DNA of 64,000 nt, from positions 3,658,001-3,722,000 of the forward strand of contig NC_059506.1 in NCBI RefSeq assembly GCF_914767665.1, in the 5' to 3' direction. Positions 44,483 to 56,205 of the stretch are shown here, piece after piece (position 1 is the first letter of the stretch; the number at the start of each line of letters is the position of its first letter). The translations under genes and the position numbers were made by a program. Origin of the DNA: Harmonia axyridis (lineage: Eukaryota > Arthropoda > Insecta > Coleoptera > Coccinellidae). The notes beneath the pieces are model-generated. The model did no database searches and had not been told where the DNA came from. It saw nothing but the letters and a program-made list of their open reading frames with translations.

Positions 44483-44850
44483 TTGACATGATCAAAAGTT
44501 ATATGGAATGAGCCTAAGAAATATGGATCAGGAGAGCATTTCTTTGTATCATAATTTTTGGTTGGATCAGGCTTAGTGAAAAGACTCAAAATAATCGGCA
44601 AATAAATTACAAATTTCTTTGTCTGACTCGCTGATTTCAGAATCAACAGAGAAAAAGACAAAAAGTTTTTTTAGACAAATTTTGACCTCAGATTGAACTG
44701 GGGTTGAATATCTTTCATCATCACATCTAATAAGACACTTGGTTTCAGACCGCAAGGCCTGAAATATTTTATAATCCCCATAATTTCCATAAACTTCCCA
44801 TTTTTTGTGGAATTTGTTTTCACAAATAAGCATACTCAAATCATTTTTTA
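44483..44850 (-). pseudogene. Upstream part of the minus-strand LINE
   Basis: Pieces such as WEVYGNYGDYKIFQALRSE and SESDKEICNLFADYFESF match the region before the RT core of LINE ORF2. Its left portion (from about 44640) is included in the receptor tandem duplication and recurs at 55490-55700. Confidence 0.6.
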
Positions 44851-44924
44851 TTTATAATATTAAAACAAAGATTATTGAGGAAGGGTTTTCGTGCCAACTT
44901 TTGGATTATTCCAATAACCTAAGA

Positions 44925-45030
44925 TACTTTGAATTTTCACACATAGGATTTTTGTTGATCAAGCTTTAAATTTTGGATTTTGGCGTCCTAGGCGACCTCC
45001 TACCCTGCCTACCTTTCACCGACGGCCCTG
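44925..45030. mobile_element. hAT right-end remnant upstream of OrA
   Basis: The sequence resembles 51395-51501, the right end of the nested hAT: ATTTTTGTTGATCAAG, CCTAGGCG, CCTGCCTACC, CGACGGCCCTG. The matching remnant upstream of OrB is at 55765-55873, so it predates the duplication. Confidence 0.7.
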
Positions 45031-45362
45031 GAAATAACCTTATTGAAACCATGTATTATTTATCACAACAAAACAAAGATTATTGAGGAAGGATTTTCAT
45101 ACCTACTATTGGATTATTCCAACAACCTGCGTTATTAAAGCAGATAGGGGAAAATAAATGCACAGAAACCCCTCTAATCAATTTAATAAAACATATTTCC
45201 TCAGCACGAATAATCACGAAATATCATGAAGAGAATTTGTGATTTCCACACACCTCCTTAATTATACCATTCCATCGAGAACTGCTTTAAGGTTGAGCCA
45301 ATAAAATTCTCATTGTTCATAACACTGAAACCAGCGAACAGATAAAGAATTGAATTAGTAAA

Positions 45363-46105
45363 ATGTCAAATTCACCGTTATTCATGAATTTTCGCAACAT
45401 ATTTTTTTATGCCGGATTTTGGAATTCGAATCCAACTAAAATTTACAACCTTTATGGCTATTTGGTATTGATAAATAATTTTTATTTCATGACGGCATTC
45501 ATTCTTCTGACGAAAAATTCTAAAGACCTTTCGGATTTCGGGTTCAACTTTGGTGCAACATTGACTGTAGTCGTCTCATTTGTGAAAATTTTGATTTCAA
45601 GAACAACCAAGTTCCAAAAAATTATTTCCGAAATGTTGATTAACGATGAGTATCTGAGCAGTGTATCTCTGGATATTATTCGAAAAAATTACCTGCACCA
45701 TACACGTGATCCGTTTAAGATTGTCAATTTATATAAGAAGACTATGGGTGGTGCACTTATGTGCAATTTGCTGCTATCTTTGTTCCTTTACCTGAAAAAT
45801 AGAGGTGCAGAACCAGCTATCGAAAAACCTTTCACTCTCAATAATTATTGGATGCCTTTTGACGAACAGAAGTATCACTTGATGGGGCATATTTACACGA
45901 ATGTTGTTTGCACTTCGGTTGGTTTAATCGTGGTTTCTGGAGATTTTTTCGTGTTGGCTCCGGTTTTGTACCTCAATTGTAGAATAAAAACACTTAAGTT
46001 TGTTCTGAGGAATCCAAGTTTGTTCCTCGATAAAAATGATCCATCCAGAGAGAACTATTACAATTTGGTGAGGACTTGCGTTTTGGAACATCAAACTATA
46101 ATCAG
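45363..46105 (+). CDS. OrA exon 1
   Basis: This encodes residues 1-247 and two bases of R248, ending AG before GTGGGA. It covers the first four hydrophobic segments. The open frame runs past the donor to 46211, which is a read-through artefact. Confidence 0.93.
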
Positions 46106-49100
46106 GTGGGATTTTGTATTCAATTTGTATCCATACGGAAAAAACGAATCTTCATTAACTAGAGATTTAGTTTCTGAAGATTACGATATCTTTGTCGAAA
46201 CGATTCTTTAAACTTTTATGATGATTCGGTGTATTGGAGAATGGTTACTGCTACTACACTATTCTTTAATATTCTTCCAATTTTTTAATAATAGATGAAT
46301 ACTCAATGAATGAAAACTCAAACTTGTTTTTGTAGGGATCGAGAGATATTCAACTCGATTATGATGTTCATTACCTTATGTGATTTTTTATTCCATTCTA
46401 CACAAATCGCAGGGTTTTTAGTGTCCATTGCAGCAGTAAGTGGTAATAAATATCTTTTGTTTGACGAACATTCACAAAAAGATGTAAAATTGCTCCATTT
46501 GATAATAACATTCAAATATTCCTGAAATTGTAGAATGTATGTTTCTATAAATTTTATTGCATTGATTTTAAAGGGGTATATTGGATGACGAGTTCATTTA
46601 TCCAAATTTGCTAATTTCCCTTGAATATTCATTTTGAATGCATACTTGTTCATTGACATGTTCTGGTAGAATAGGGATGATGAATCGACAAATCCTTATT
46701 TTATTTGGTAAAGAATGATCAAAATGCGACTAGACGTTCCGAAAATACAGCCGTTTAAAATTTTGATTTACTGCCAATTTCAAAACTCGAGAAAAGATCG
46801 ATTTGCATTGAATTTGGATTCAGAATGTGCTGATAGCATGTTGATACAGAACGATAGAAAATCTAAAACGAGAATCCTAATATTCCGGGACCACAGAGCA
46901 GACGCGGTAAACATTCTGAAAATTGAATTAATATGAAAAAATCAGGTCTTGTTTTGAATTTGAAATATTTCAATCGAGTAACTAGAACTTAAGATTATTT
47001 AAGTTGATAATCTGACGAAAATTACCTGAAAAAGGATTTTCCAATAAGATATTTCATTTTGATGTAAAAAACTAGTATTTTTCGAAAACAATCAATTGAT
47101 TTTTATTTTATTGTAAAGAGGACGGTATGACAATAAATATACAAAACAATATCAGCCAAATGGCCGCCACGGCTACGGTTACCACCATATCGTTTTCATG
47201 AAATTTTCCGAGGACATTTAGGTCCCCGATAACTCACAAAAATTCCATCTTCAAGTTCTTGAATCCATTGTGAAACATTGGCACAAACGATTAGCAGGAA
47301 CTTGGACGTATTTATCATAAAAAATATCAACTAAGCTGACGTTTCGAAGGGTCTTCCCTTCTCCTTCAAAGGCTAAAAACGGTTACATGTTAAAAGATAA
47401 CACAAGAACATTACACAGAAAAGACATACCTAGTATAGAGATTTTGAGTAAAAACTGTTATGTTACAGTAGCGCATGATAGTGTATGCAAAAAAAACAGA
47501 CTCTGAAAACAACTTATCTCTCTGGAAATGCAGGATTCACCAACGCTGAAAATCTTCAAAAAACTAAACTAAAAAATCTTAGCTTTTTTTTTGAAGATTT
47601 TCAGCGTTGGTGAATCTTCCATTTTCAGAGAGAGAAGTTTTTCTCAGAGTCTGTATTTTTGCATACTTTCTCATGCACTACTGTAACATAACAGTTTATA
47701 CTCAAAATCTCCATACTAGGTATGTCTCTTCTGTGTGATGTTCTTGTGTTATCTTTTAACATGTAACCGTTTTTAGCCTTTGAGGAAGAAGGAAAGACCC
47801 TTTGAAACGACGGCTTAGTTGGTATTTTTTAATAATAAATACGTCCAAGTTTATACTATAAAACTTGGGAAATCTGAGAATCCCTGATGTACGTATATTC
47901 AAAGCAATCAAATTTGAAGTAAATTCAAACTGAACGAAATAAATTGAAAATAGTTTAAATAAATCAAGCACTGAAATGAAAAAAAGTTACAATACCATAT
48001 TTTATTTTCAGAGCGAAACTGTTTCCGATGTGGTTAATATTTTACCTTTAGCATGTGGAACATTCGTCTTCTTTCAGCTGTTCATCGTTTACTGGCATGG
48101 GCAAATACTGATAGAAGAGGTGAGTGTTTGTAAGTGAATAGTTTTAAGCAGTTTTTTGGGTATCATTTCCATTAGAAATATACACATAGATTCAAAAGAA
48201 TTCATCACATTATCTTCCTACGTAGGATCTTTTCAATATCAACAATTTTTTCTGGGTTTGTTTATCAATGCTTTTCGTTCTAAATCGTTACATATTTTTC
48301 GCAATAAACAGATGTTTAGTGCGAATATTTCGTATTTGGAAGCAGTTAAATTCAACGAGTTTGACTGCCAACATGAGTCGTAAAGTCATAAGTGAGGTTC
48401 ACCGTACAAGAATTGTGGCTCTAATTGAAGAAGGCCATGATCAAAGGTTTGTGCTGATAGTAATAATTGTCATTCCATATTTAACCCCCCGATTTTAACC
48501 TATTCGCGTAGGAGAGAAAACTCCACAGGCAGTCGGCTTTCTCACTCTCCAATGAGGGGAAGATTCACTCAATCCCAGATATTTGAAATATCAGAAGGGT
48601 AGAGTTCGGTCGTGACCGGTCCTCGTGGTCCCACTGGTTCTGCCGAACTGGTCCTCTTACACGCGATCCCGCTGATCCTTGGAGCTGTCCATCGCCTCTT
48701 AGGAATTTTCTCTCCGTCCTAGCAGTACCTGAAATATATACATATACTAACTGACAAAGAAACTGCAACACCTAGAAGGAGCTGTTTAAATTTTGAATTT
48801 TTTTGGTAAAACAAAGATGGTATATCAAGGAGTAAATGATTGAATTTGGAGAAAAATAACGTGAAGATTTTTCATGTGTACAATTTTTGTTACTTAAATA
48901 TTATTATTCCCGACTTTTGCCTATACGCGTAGGATTTCTCCTCGCCGTCGGCTTCACACTCCTCGCTAAGAGGAACATTCACTCAATCTCAGATATTTAA
49001 AATATCAGAAGGGTAGAGCTCGGTCGTGTCCGGTTCTTGTGGTCCCCCTGGTTCTCGTCGAACTTCTGGTCCGCTTACACGCGATCCTTGGACCTGTCCT

Positions 49101-52100
49101 TCGCTTCCTAGGAATTTTCTCACCGTCCTTGCAGTACCTAAAAGAAAGGTATTGGTGACCGAAGGCACGAACGAGGCATACAAAGAAGAAATCATCTACA
49201 GAGAAATAGGATTTTACAGACCTTCGAAGAAAATAGAAAACTCAGTATTCGTAAAGCATCCAAACAACTGAATATTTCAGGAAACAGAATATTCCGAACA
49301 CTCAAAAACAACAATTACAAAGCCTACCACTTAACTCCTGTTCAAGCCCTCCATCCTGGTGACGAAATGAGAAGGGAGCAATTTTGCAGATTTATTATTG
49401 CAAGAAATGAACAAGAGCCAGATTTTTTAGAAAAAGTAATTTGGACTGATGAATCCACTTTCACTCGAAGAGGAATGGCTAATTTTCACAATTTGCATGA
49501 GTGGATGATAGAAAATCCGCATGCATTTCGCCCTAGAAATTTTCAAAATGAATTTAAATTAAATATTTGGATGGGAATAATTTTTGGAGAAGTTTTGGGA
49601 GCCTTTGTGCTCCCCAATATTGTAAATGGTGAAATATTTTTAAATTTTTTAATTGAGAACCACCCCAAATTTGTTGAAAATCTGCCACTAAATATTAGAG
49701 ATGATGTATTTTTCCAGTTGGATGGGTCTCCAGCAGGGCCGTCGCTAGCGAAATTGCCGCCCTAGGCAAATACCCAATTTGCCGCCCTAACAGTCAACTC
49801 TGCAGAATGCAAAAAAATTATTTTGGGTTATCGGGGTCTTCTACCGAAATATGAAAAAGTTGAAGGCGACAGTTTGTAAAATTTTAATTATAATAACATA
49901 GAAAAAATATAAACAAAACCAACAAGTTCAAACTTGTACAAAAAATGAAAATCATTTTAGGATTGGTAAGGAACAATAATAGGAATACATAATATGAATG
50001 ACTAGAACAAAAAATATCTTTCCGGAAAAAATATTCAACGAATTAACTTTTCGATGATTTATTCAAATGATCGAAAAGTTAATTAATGTCAAAATTGGAA
50101 TTTAAGGATTGGTAAAAACGAATAATATACACGAGTATAAATAAATAAATGTAAAAATATTTCATAATAATATTCAATAAGGACCCGCTCTAGCGTTTCT
50201 GCCGCCCCGGCAAAAATACAAGTCTACGCCCTTGTTCGGGGTGAGAATTTTTATAAAAAGTTAGAAGGGTTTTATGGACGCAAAATGTATTGAGTGTAAT
50301 TATTTCTTATGAATTCAAATTCAGATACCTTTGCAAAAAAGTATCTTATAAAACGCTTGAACATTTTGTTTTTTATCTTTAAGATGATAGTGTGTAACAA
50401 TCGGATGATACGGATGAACCATTATTTCAAATTCGAATGCGCCCACCCCCAAAACTAATTAATTTGATGAAAAATCATGTGTGAAATTCTTGGAAATTAA
50501 AAAAAAAGTATTCAACACTTTCTTCTTGGAATTCGGATTTCTGAAAAAAATTGAAAATGCCGCCCTCCAATATTTGCCGCCCCGGCGAAATGCCAATTAG
50601 CCAGCCTCCAGAGCGGGCCCTGATTCAGTATTTAATTAAGAAAAAGTTCTTCAAGAAGCAATTGAAAGTTCCGGGCGAGGGAAGTATGAGAACGTTTTAG
50701 AAAAATATTATCTTGACATTTTTGTTTTCTCTTTCGGCACCTTACATTTTGAAATAAATGAATATGATTTTTTCTATTAAGTCTATCTCATCATCCGACG
50801 CTTCGAACGTAGGTACTTCCCAGTGCCGAAAAATGATAATAATAAGGAAATGATGAAAATAAAAAATTATAGAACTTACCTTCAGTAATCTACTTTGAAA
50901 TCCTTAAATCCAAAGGCAAATCGAAAAATTCAGAATATAACACTCACTTTGCACATACAGTACGATCAAAAAAATATTGTTATATAATGGAACGTGGTAT
51001 AAAATAAAATAAACTTCTCAGATATGTATTTCTTAGGAAGGATGAGATGGAAATGATGAAATGGAAACGTTTCTCGTATATTTTGCATTCATCTGGGAAT
51101 AGGCATTCTGGTTGAAGAATTGTAGAGAAAAATATCCTCCACCGGCTAGGTACCCTAATAAAGCAATAAAATTGAGCAGTGTACAAAGAGAAGGCCGACA
51201 CGCCTGATTAGAACATGTGTTTTTTAGCCTCAATATCTCGTAAACAGTAAACAGCTGTGAGAGGGTTTACACGACATCTGGATATTTATGAGTTGTTGTG
51301 TATAATGCGGCACCTTTGATAGTTTAAAATGTTGATTAAATTGTCTGTATATTTTCGTGTTGTTTCTAACCGATTTAAATCTCATTTCTTACTTTGAATT
51401 TCTACACATATGATTTTTGTTGATCAAGATTGAAATGCCGCCCCAGAATTTTGCCGCCCTAGGCGGTCGCCTCCCCTGCCTACCCCCTAGCGACGGCCCT
51501 GGTCTCCAGTCCATTATTCTCGAAAGTCAGAAATTGGCTAAATGCATCTTATGAAAACAGATGGAATGGGAGAGGTGGCCCTGTAGAATGGCCACCGTGC
51601 TTCCCTGATTTAAATCCTGTTGATTTTTTTGTTTGGAGGACAATAAAAAGTTCAAGTGTATGCTACCCCAGTTAACACCCGGGAAGAATTCGAAATGCAG
51701 CAAATGTGATTACGCCGCAACAATTGTTGAATGTAAAACAATCAATCATTCGAAGAGGTCATTTGTGCATTCAACAGAACGGTAGACATTTCGAACACTT
51801 TCTTTAAAAATTATTATGTTATTTTGTTTTGTTCTAATTTGTTACTTCTAAAAAATATTTAATTTAAAATTATTACAAATTCACTTAGGTATACACTTCT
51901 TTTGGATCATAAAATACTGATATCTTCATCTAGTATAGTTCATTCATTCAATGAATTCTCGACATTTTTTCAGAGCGGTAGCATTTCTTCTGCGATTTTC
52001 CAGGGTGACTGGGATGAAGCGGATCAAAAAACCAAAAAAATACTTATCACCATGATGACGAGATCTGTTCAACCATTGAGTTTGACGGTTGGTCCTTTAT

Positions 52101-52248
52101 TTGTGGTCAATTTGGAACTTTTTCTGAAGGTAGGTAAAGATAACTGAATAAGTATATATTGTTACAAAATTCATGAATTATAATATACTCGATTTATTTT
52201 TTTCAGATTACTAAATCAGTCTACACAATAACCACCCTTTTTTTCTAA
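45363..52248 (+). CDS. Odorant receptor (7tm_6 family), complete, OrA
   Basis: Insect odorant receptors form ligand-gated cation channels with Orco in antennal neurons. Exons 45363-46105, 46336-46435, 48012-48119, 51974-52129 and 52207-52248 join in frame to 382 residues, the usual length. Hydrophobic segments lie near residues 33-50, 62-78, 125-142, 172-200 and in exons 2, 3 and 4, consistent with seven helices and a cytoplasmic N-terminus. The C-terminal RSVQPLSLTVGPLFVVNLEL ... KSVYTITTLFF block is the conserved 7tm_6 signature. All junctions are GT/AG; phases are 2, 0, 0, 0. The start at ATG 45363 is shared with the paralogue. The specific ligand and orthologue cannot be told. Intron 2 carries a foldback element and intron 3 nested transposons. 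Confidence 0.93.
46336..46435 (+). CDS. OrA exon 2
   Basis: The acceptor TTTTTGTAG ends at 46335; the donor is GTAAGT at 46436. It completes R248 and encodes residues 249-281, with the hydrophobic CDFLFHSTQIAGFLVSIAA. Confidence 0.92.
47302..47853. mobile_element. Foldback element in OrA intron 2
   Basis: AACTTGGACGTATTTAT at the left is inverted at the right (AATAAATACGTCCAAGTT). The arms pair almost throughout around a centre near 47577 (GATTTTCAGCGTTGG and CCAACGCTGAAAATC flank it). No coding content. It is absent at the matching place in OrB, so it inserted after the duplication or was lost from OrB. Confidence 0.85.
48012..48119 (+). CDS. OrA exon 3
   Basis: The acceptor TTATTTTCAG ends at 48011; the donor is GTGAGT at 48120. 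Thirty-six residues (282-317) include CGTFVFFQLFIVYWHGQILI, the end of the sixth hydrophobic segment. It matches OrB 62077-62184. Confidence 0.93.
48505..49145. repeat. Two tandem-like copies of a GC-richer dispersed repeat
   Basis: ATATCAGAAGGGTAGAG begins matching segments at 48590 and 49003. Both continue with CGGTCGTG.CCGGT and CTTACACGCGATCC and end near TAGGAATTTTCTC.CCGTCCT. The related copy at 22396-22600 adjoins R2/R4-type LINE remnants. Confidence 0.7.
49734..51501. mobile_element. hAT element with perfect 8-bp TSD nested in the transposase
   Basis: Ends are CAGGGCCGTCGCTAGCG and CCTAGCGACGGCCCTG. GTCTCCAG flanks it at 49726-49733 and 51502-51509. Removing it restores the FQLDGSP reading across the junction. 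The 1768-bp interior has several CCGCCC/GGCGG patches but no transposase that I recognise, so it is non-autonomous. Confidence 0.92.
51974..52129 (+). CDS. OrA exon 4
   Basis: The acceptor TTTTTTCAG ends at 51973; the donor is GTAGGT at 52130. It encodes residues 318-369, with the SGSISSAIFQGDW and RSVQPLSLTVGPLF segments typical of the 7tm_6 C-terminal third. Confidence 0.93.
52207..52248 (+). CDS. OrA exon 5 and stop codon
   Basis: The acceptor TTTTTTTCAG ends at 52206. It encodes ITKSVYTITTLFF and TAA, the short final exon common in insect receptor genes. Confidence 0.92.
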   Translation: MTKSVYTITTLFF

Positions 52249-52251
52249 ACT

Positions 52252-53018
52252 AGAGACGAATAGATTCGACCTTGGAGAAATACTTGAAATGAATTGTGAA
52301 ACATTCATTCATAAATATTTATTGATTGCACTTTTACGTTGATGGATTAATTAAAGCAATTAAATTAGAACCTATACCTACAATATCTTTTGAATTAACT
52401 TCAGGTTAACACCGAAATCTCAATCGCTCAAATGAAATTTCGATTGTAAATTGTAAATAATCAAAGTTGCCTCATGTTATCAATTATAACCAAGAGCTAG
52501 GGAAGTTTTCATTCACTTTTTCAAAAATATTTCGTTTACAATAATTTAATTTTTATCTAAATCCGAATTCACAAAAAAAAGCATACCAATATTTGATTTC
52601 GAATAGAGTAGAATCATATTAAAAGCGTTTGCCTAGAGATGAATAGATTCGACCTTGGAGAAATACTTGAAATGAATTGTGAAACATTCATTCATAAATA
52701 TTTATTGATTGCACTTTTAGTTTGATGGATTAATTAAAGGAATTAAATTAGAACCTATACCTACTATATCTTTTGAATTTACTTCAGGTTAACACCGAAT
52801 TCTCAATCGCTTAAATGAAATTTCGATTGTAAATTGTAAATAATAAAAGTTGCCTCATGTTATCAATTATAACCAAGAGCTAGGGAAGTTTTCATTCACT
52901 TTTTCAAAAATATTTCGCTTACAATAATTTAATTATTATCTAAATCCGAATTCACAAAAAAAAGCATACCAATATTTGATTTCGAATAGAGTAGAATCAT
53001 ATAAAAAGCGTTTGCCTA
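52252..53018. repeat. Tandem duplication, 383-bp unit, just after OrA
   Basis: AGAGACGAATAGATTCGACC at 52252 recurs as AGAGATGAATAGATTCGACC at 52635. The two units match almost throughout, and the first ends against the second at 52634. A diverged fragment (TATAACCAAGAACTA) is seen at 34080-34150. The first unit begins four bases after the OrA stop codon. Confidence 0.9.
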
Positions 53019-53658
53019 AGATTACCAATGAACAGATTGTGATAAATATCTGACTAAAATACAGACCCTTTTGAATGATTGTTTACACACCATATTTGAA
53101 TATTGAAGCCGGATATCTGATGAAATATGAAACTCTATGTGCTATTAGCAGGGGCGGTATACAGAAGGTAGTCTTTTTTCCATTTTGAAACAAGCATTTT
53201 CGCTCAAGGGAGGAGGAGGGGTTTGCACGATACCACCCTATTTTTGAATGGAAATGCTAAATTTTTATGTCATAATCTTCATGAAATTCTGATTTCGAAA
53301 TACCTCACTTGTCATGGTTTATCTGTAATTATCGTATGTTACTTAATCTGTATAAGTCGTGTTCATTTGTAGTTCCTACAATTCTTCCAATTTGGGAGGT
53401 ATCTAGTTCAAAAAATTATAATTTTCACATAAGATTATGGATGAAGATTGAAGGGTTACTTTTACATTTTGTAACTTAAATATTCTCAAGGACAACATAA
53501 ACAATGAATAAACCTCGGAATAAACAGTGTAAAATCTGCATCTCATTAATCGTAAGAGCCCCGGTATTCAGTCCTTTAATTTCTTCATATTCATCAAGAT
53601 ATTATTCATTGTCCTTTCTTGTTATTCTGGAGATTGTGTCTCATATTGAAATATTATA

Positions 53659-54532
53659 CTTAGAGAAGAGCGATATTTCACGAACTGTGATTTAATCACT
53701 GATATCAGAATGTCACAGGTAGTCACGGTTACGAAAAACGAATACAGAGCGTGACGGGATCACAGTTTGAATATTTCACAGATCTTTTCAGGGCATATCA
53801 TAGTCCGTTGCAATTGTAAATTATGAAGGCAGCTTATTGCTTCGGAACCTTTTTCGACTAACATAATTGCATATTTTTATGACAATCCCAGCATCGTAGG
53901 CAACTTCGCTTGCTTTAGGAAGTATTTTTGTAGGACTAGTTGAACAATAAATACTTGCTACAAACAAATATGAACTACCGAATTACTGCATAATTGGTGG
54001 TGGCAATAAATCTAATTTTATGCTTATCTTTGATAAACAACCCCAAAGAAATTCTTTCTATATCGAAGTTGCCGACCGATGCAATAAATGGTACTCTGTA
54101 TTATAAAAATAAACGAAAACACGTCAGAGACATAATAATAATAGGCGAAAGAATAATAATAGGCGAAAGACCAGCAATCTTTGGGCTTTCTTCACAAAAC
54201 TTGATGTAAATTATGCTACTTGTAATTTATACAAGTTGACATTATCTTTCAAAACCACCTCTTAACTAGATCTGAAATAAGGAAAAGAGTTGAAAATGTA
54301 AGAAAAAGGGATGTTTTCATAATGATTCTTCATTAATTTTGCTTTGAATGATAAAAGTGACCAATTCGAGTTGCAAAGATAAACGAACTAAGGTTTGGGT
54401 GATTCATACAAATATTAATAACAAGCAACCTAAACAGTGATCACGTCACTCTTTAATTTCACTGAAATCATAAAGGAACGTTCACGTTTCACAACGTGAT
54501 CTAGAAATCACGGTATCGCTCATCTCTAGATA
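53659..54532. mobile_element. MITE-like element with TAGAGA.GAGCGATA ends
   Basis: TTAGAGAAGAGCGATA at the left is inverted at the right (TATCGCTCATCTCTAG). TCACG/CGTGA motifs lie just inside both ends. No coding content. 53020-53650 shows nothing recognisable. Confidence 0.5.
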
Positions 54533-54616
54533 CTACGAACTGCAATAGACGTAGTCGGCCATGTATCGCATCATTTATGTTATATTGAAAACAGCAAAGA
54601 ATAGTTATTTATAATA

Positions 54617-55013
54617 CAAGTGCAGAAGGCATTGATATTCTTCCACGAGTTCAAAATTCAAAAACGAGCCACGAAGTGGCGAGTTTTTGAATGAACGAGT
54701 GGTAGAATGAGCCTTCTGTACGAGTATTATACATTATTTTCTCTAATTCATTGCATTTTCATTGAAATTAATGAAATATTTCCATAAATATCATTTAGTG
54801 ATTTTTGCATTGAAAAATGTTGGTTGGCAGAACTGATTTCTTTAAGGCAAATTGATGAATTAACAGATAAAGCCGTGGCGGAAAGTTCGGAGTACCAACA
54901 TATAATAATGAAATATAACCATGAAAACTGTGCGTTTCTGATATATTCTCGAACGATTTTGTTCTACAAGATGTGGAAGAATGAACGGAATAACCACAGA
55001 ATTAGAGAAAAGA
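54617..55013 (+). repeat. Dispersed ~400-bp repeat, copy 2
   Basis: It matches 4244-4660 in the same orientation, including the hairpin and the stop-free 60-codon stretch (AELISLRQIDELTDKA...). Confidence 0.7.
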
Positions 55014-55069
55014 TATTTTTGCTTCTCAACATAGCTGTCAAAATCAAATAGTCTATATTTGTAGTACAA

Positions 55070-55370
55070 AATTTGTTCTCACAAAAAAATAGAAGAAATA
55101 AATTTCAGCAAAGAGTATGGCATCCTCGCTGACGTCTATGCATACTTTCAATCAGATTGTTGAAGTAGCCTTGATCAATTTTTCTCCAAAGTTGCGGTAA
55201 AAGCCGTCTGACTTCTTGAAGTGTATCTGGAGGTGATTATTGAGTATACAAAGCTCTTTGTAGCTGATCCCAAACGTGTTCAATCAGTTCATGACTAAAG
55301 AAACTGTAAGATACCATGGATTTTCAGTACTTCATTGAGAATTCTCGCACGATATAGTGCTGCCTGGCCC
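55070..55370 (-). pseudogene. Tc1-like relic fragment (same family as 37641-40749)
   Basis: It matches 37840-37887 joined to 39142-39400, so it shows the insertion-free arrangement of that Tc1 relic. On the minus strand it is the degraded transposase C-terminus. Confidence 0.6.
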
Positions 55371-55764
55371 TCGAAATTCAAACCTTGTTTAATTTATCAC
55401 AGCAAAACAAAGATTATTGAGGAAGGATCTTCATACCTACTATTGTTTGTAAGACATCTTGTTGGGCAACCCTGAATCTTTAGAACCAACAGAGACAAAG
55501 TCAAAAAGTGTTTTTAGACAAATTTTGACCTCAGATTGAACTTAGGTTGAATATCTTTCATAATCACATCTAATAAGACACTTGGTTTCAGACCACAAAG
55601 CCTGTAATATTTTATAATCACCATAATTTCCATAAACTTTCCATTTTTTGTGGAATTTGTTTTCACAAATAAGCATACTCAAATCATATTTTATTTATAA
55701 CAACAAAACAAAGATTAATGAGGAAGGATTTTCGTACATACTTTTGGATTATTTCAATAACCTA

Positions 55765-55873
55765 CGATACTTTGAATTTTCATACATGGGATTTTTGTTG
55801 ATCCAGCTTTAAATTTTGGATTTTGGCGTCCTAGGCGACCTCCTACCCTGCCTACCTTTCACCGACGGCCCTG
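55765..55873. mobile_element. hAT right-end remnant upstream of OrB
   Basis: This is the duplicate of 44925-45030, with the same CCTAGGCG and CGACGGCCCTG terminus followed by GAAATAACC. Confidence 0.7.
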
Positions 55874-56205
55874 GAAATAACCTTATTCAAACCATGTATT
55901 ATTTATCACAACAAAACAAAGATTATTGAGGAAGGATTTTCATACCTACTATTGGATTATTCCAACAACCTGCGTTATTAAAGCAGATAGCGGAAAATAA
56001 ATGCAGAGAAACCCCTCTAATCAATTTAATAAAACATATTTCCTCAGCACGAATAATCATGAAATATCATGAAAAGAATTTGTGATTTCTACACACCTCC
56101 TTAATTATACCATTCCATCGAGAACTGCTCTAAGGTTGAGCCAATAAAATTCTCATTGTTCATAACACTGAAACCAGCAAACAGAAAAATAATTGAATTA
56201 GTAAA

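Larger units (their letters stand above)
44640..48450 (+). repeat. Segmental duplication, unit A
   Basis: From a LINE remnant near 44640 through the OrA upstream region, exons 1-3 and beyond, this matches 55490-62430. Matching includes the untranslated upstream 330 bases and intron sequence (46700-47230 against 58611-59150). The downstream limit is at least the ~48400 region. Differences arise mainly from later insertions. Confidence 0.85.
48372..51795 (+). pseudogene. IS630/Tc1-superfamily transposase, interrupted by two insertions
   Basis: 48372-48447 reads MSRKVISEVHRTRIVALIEE, a transposase N-terminus. After the dispersed repeats (48505-49145) it resumes: ENRKLSIRKASKQLNIS, then VIWTDESTFTRRGMANFHNL (Asp 1), IWMGIIFGEVLGAFVLP, DVFFQLDGSPA (Asp 2). 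After the hAT (49734-51501) it continues: RGGPVEWPP and FPDLNPVDFFVWR (Asp 3), ending near 51790. It is the same family as 13430-14075. It is broken by insertions and later frameshifts. Confidence 0.8.

Noticed and set aside
46715..46936. 73-residue open frame in OrA intron 2
   Set aside because: The matching intron segment of OrB (58620-58860) does not keep the frame open, so it is not conserved coding sequence.
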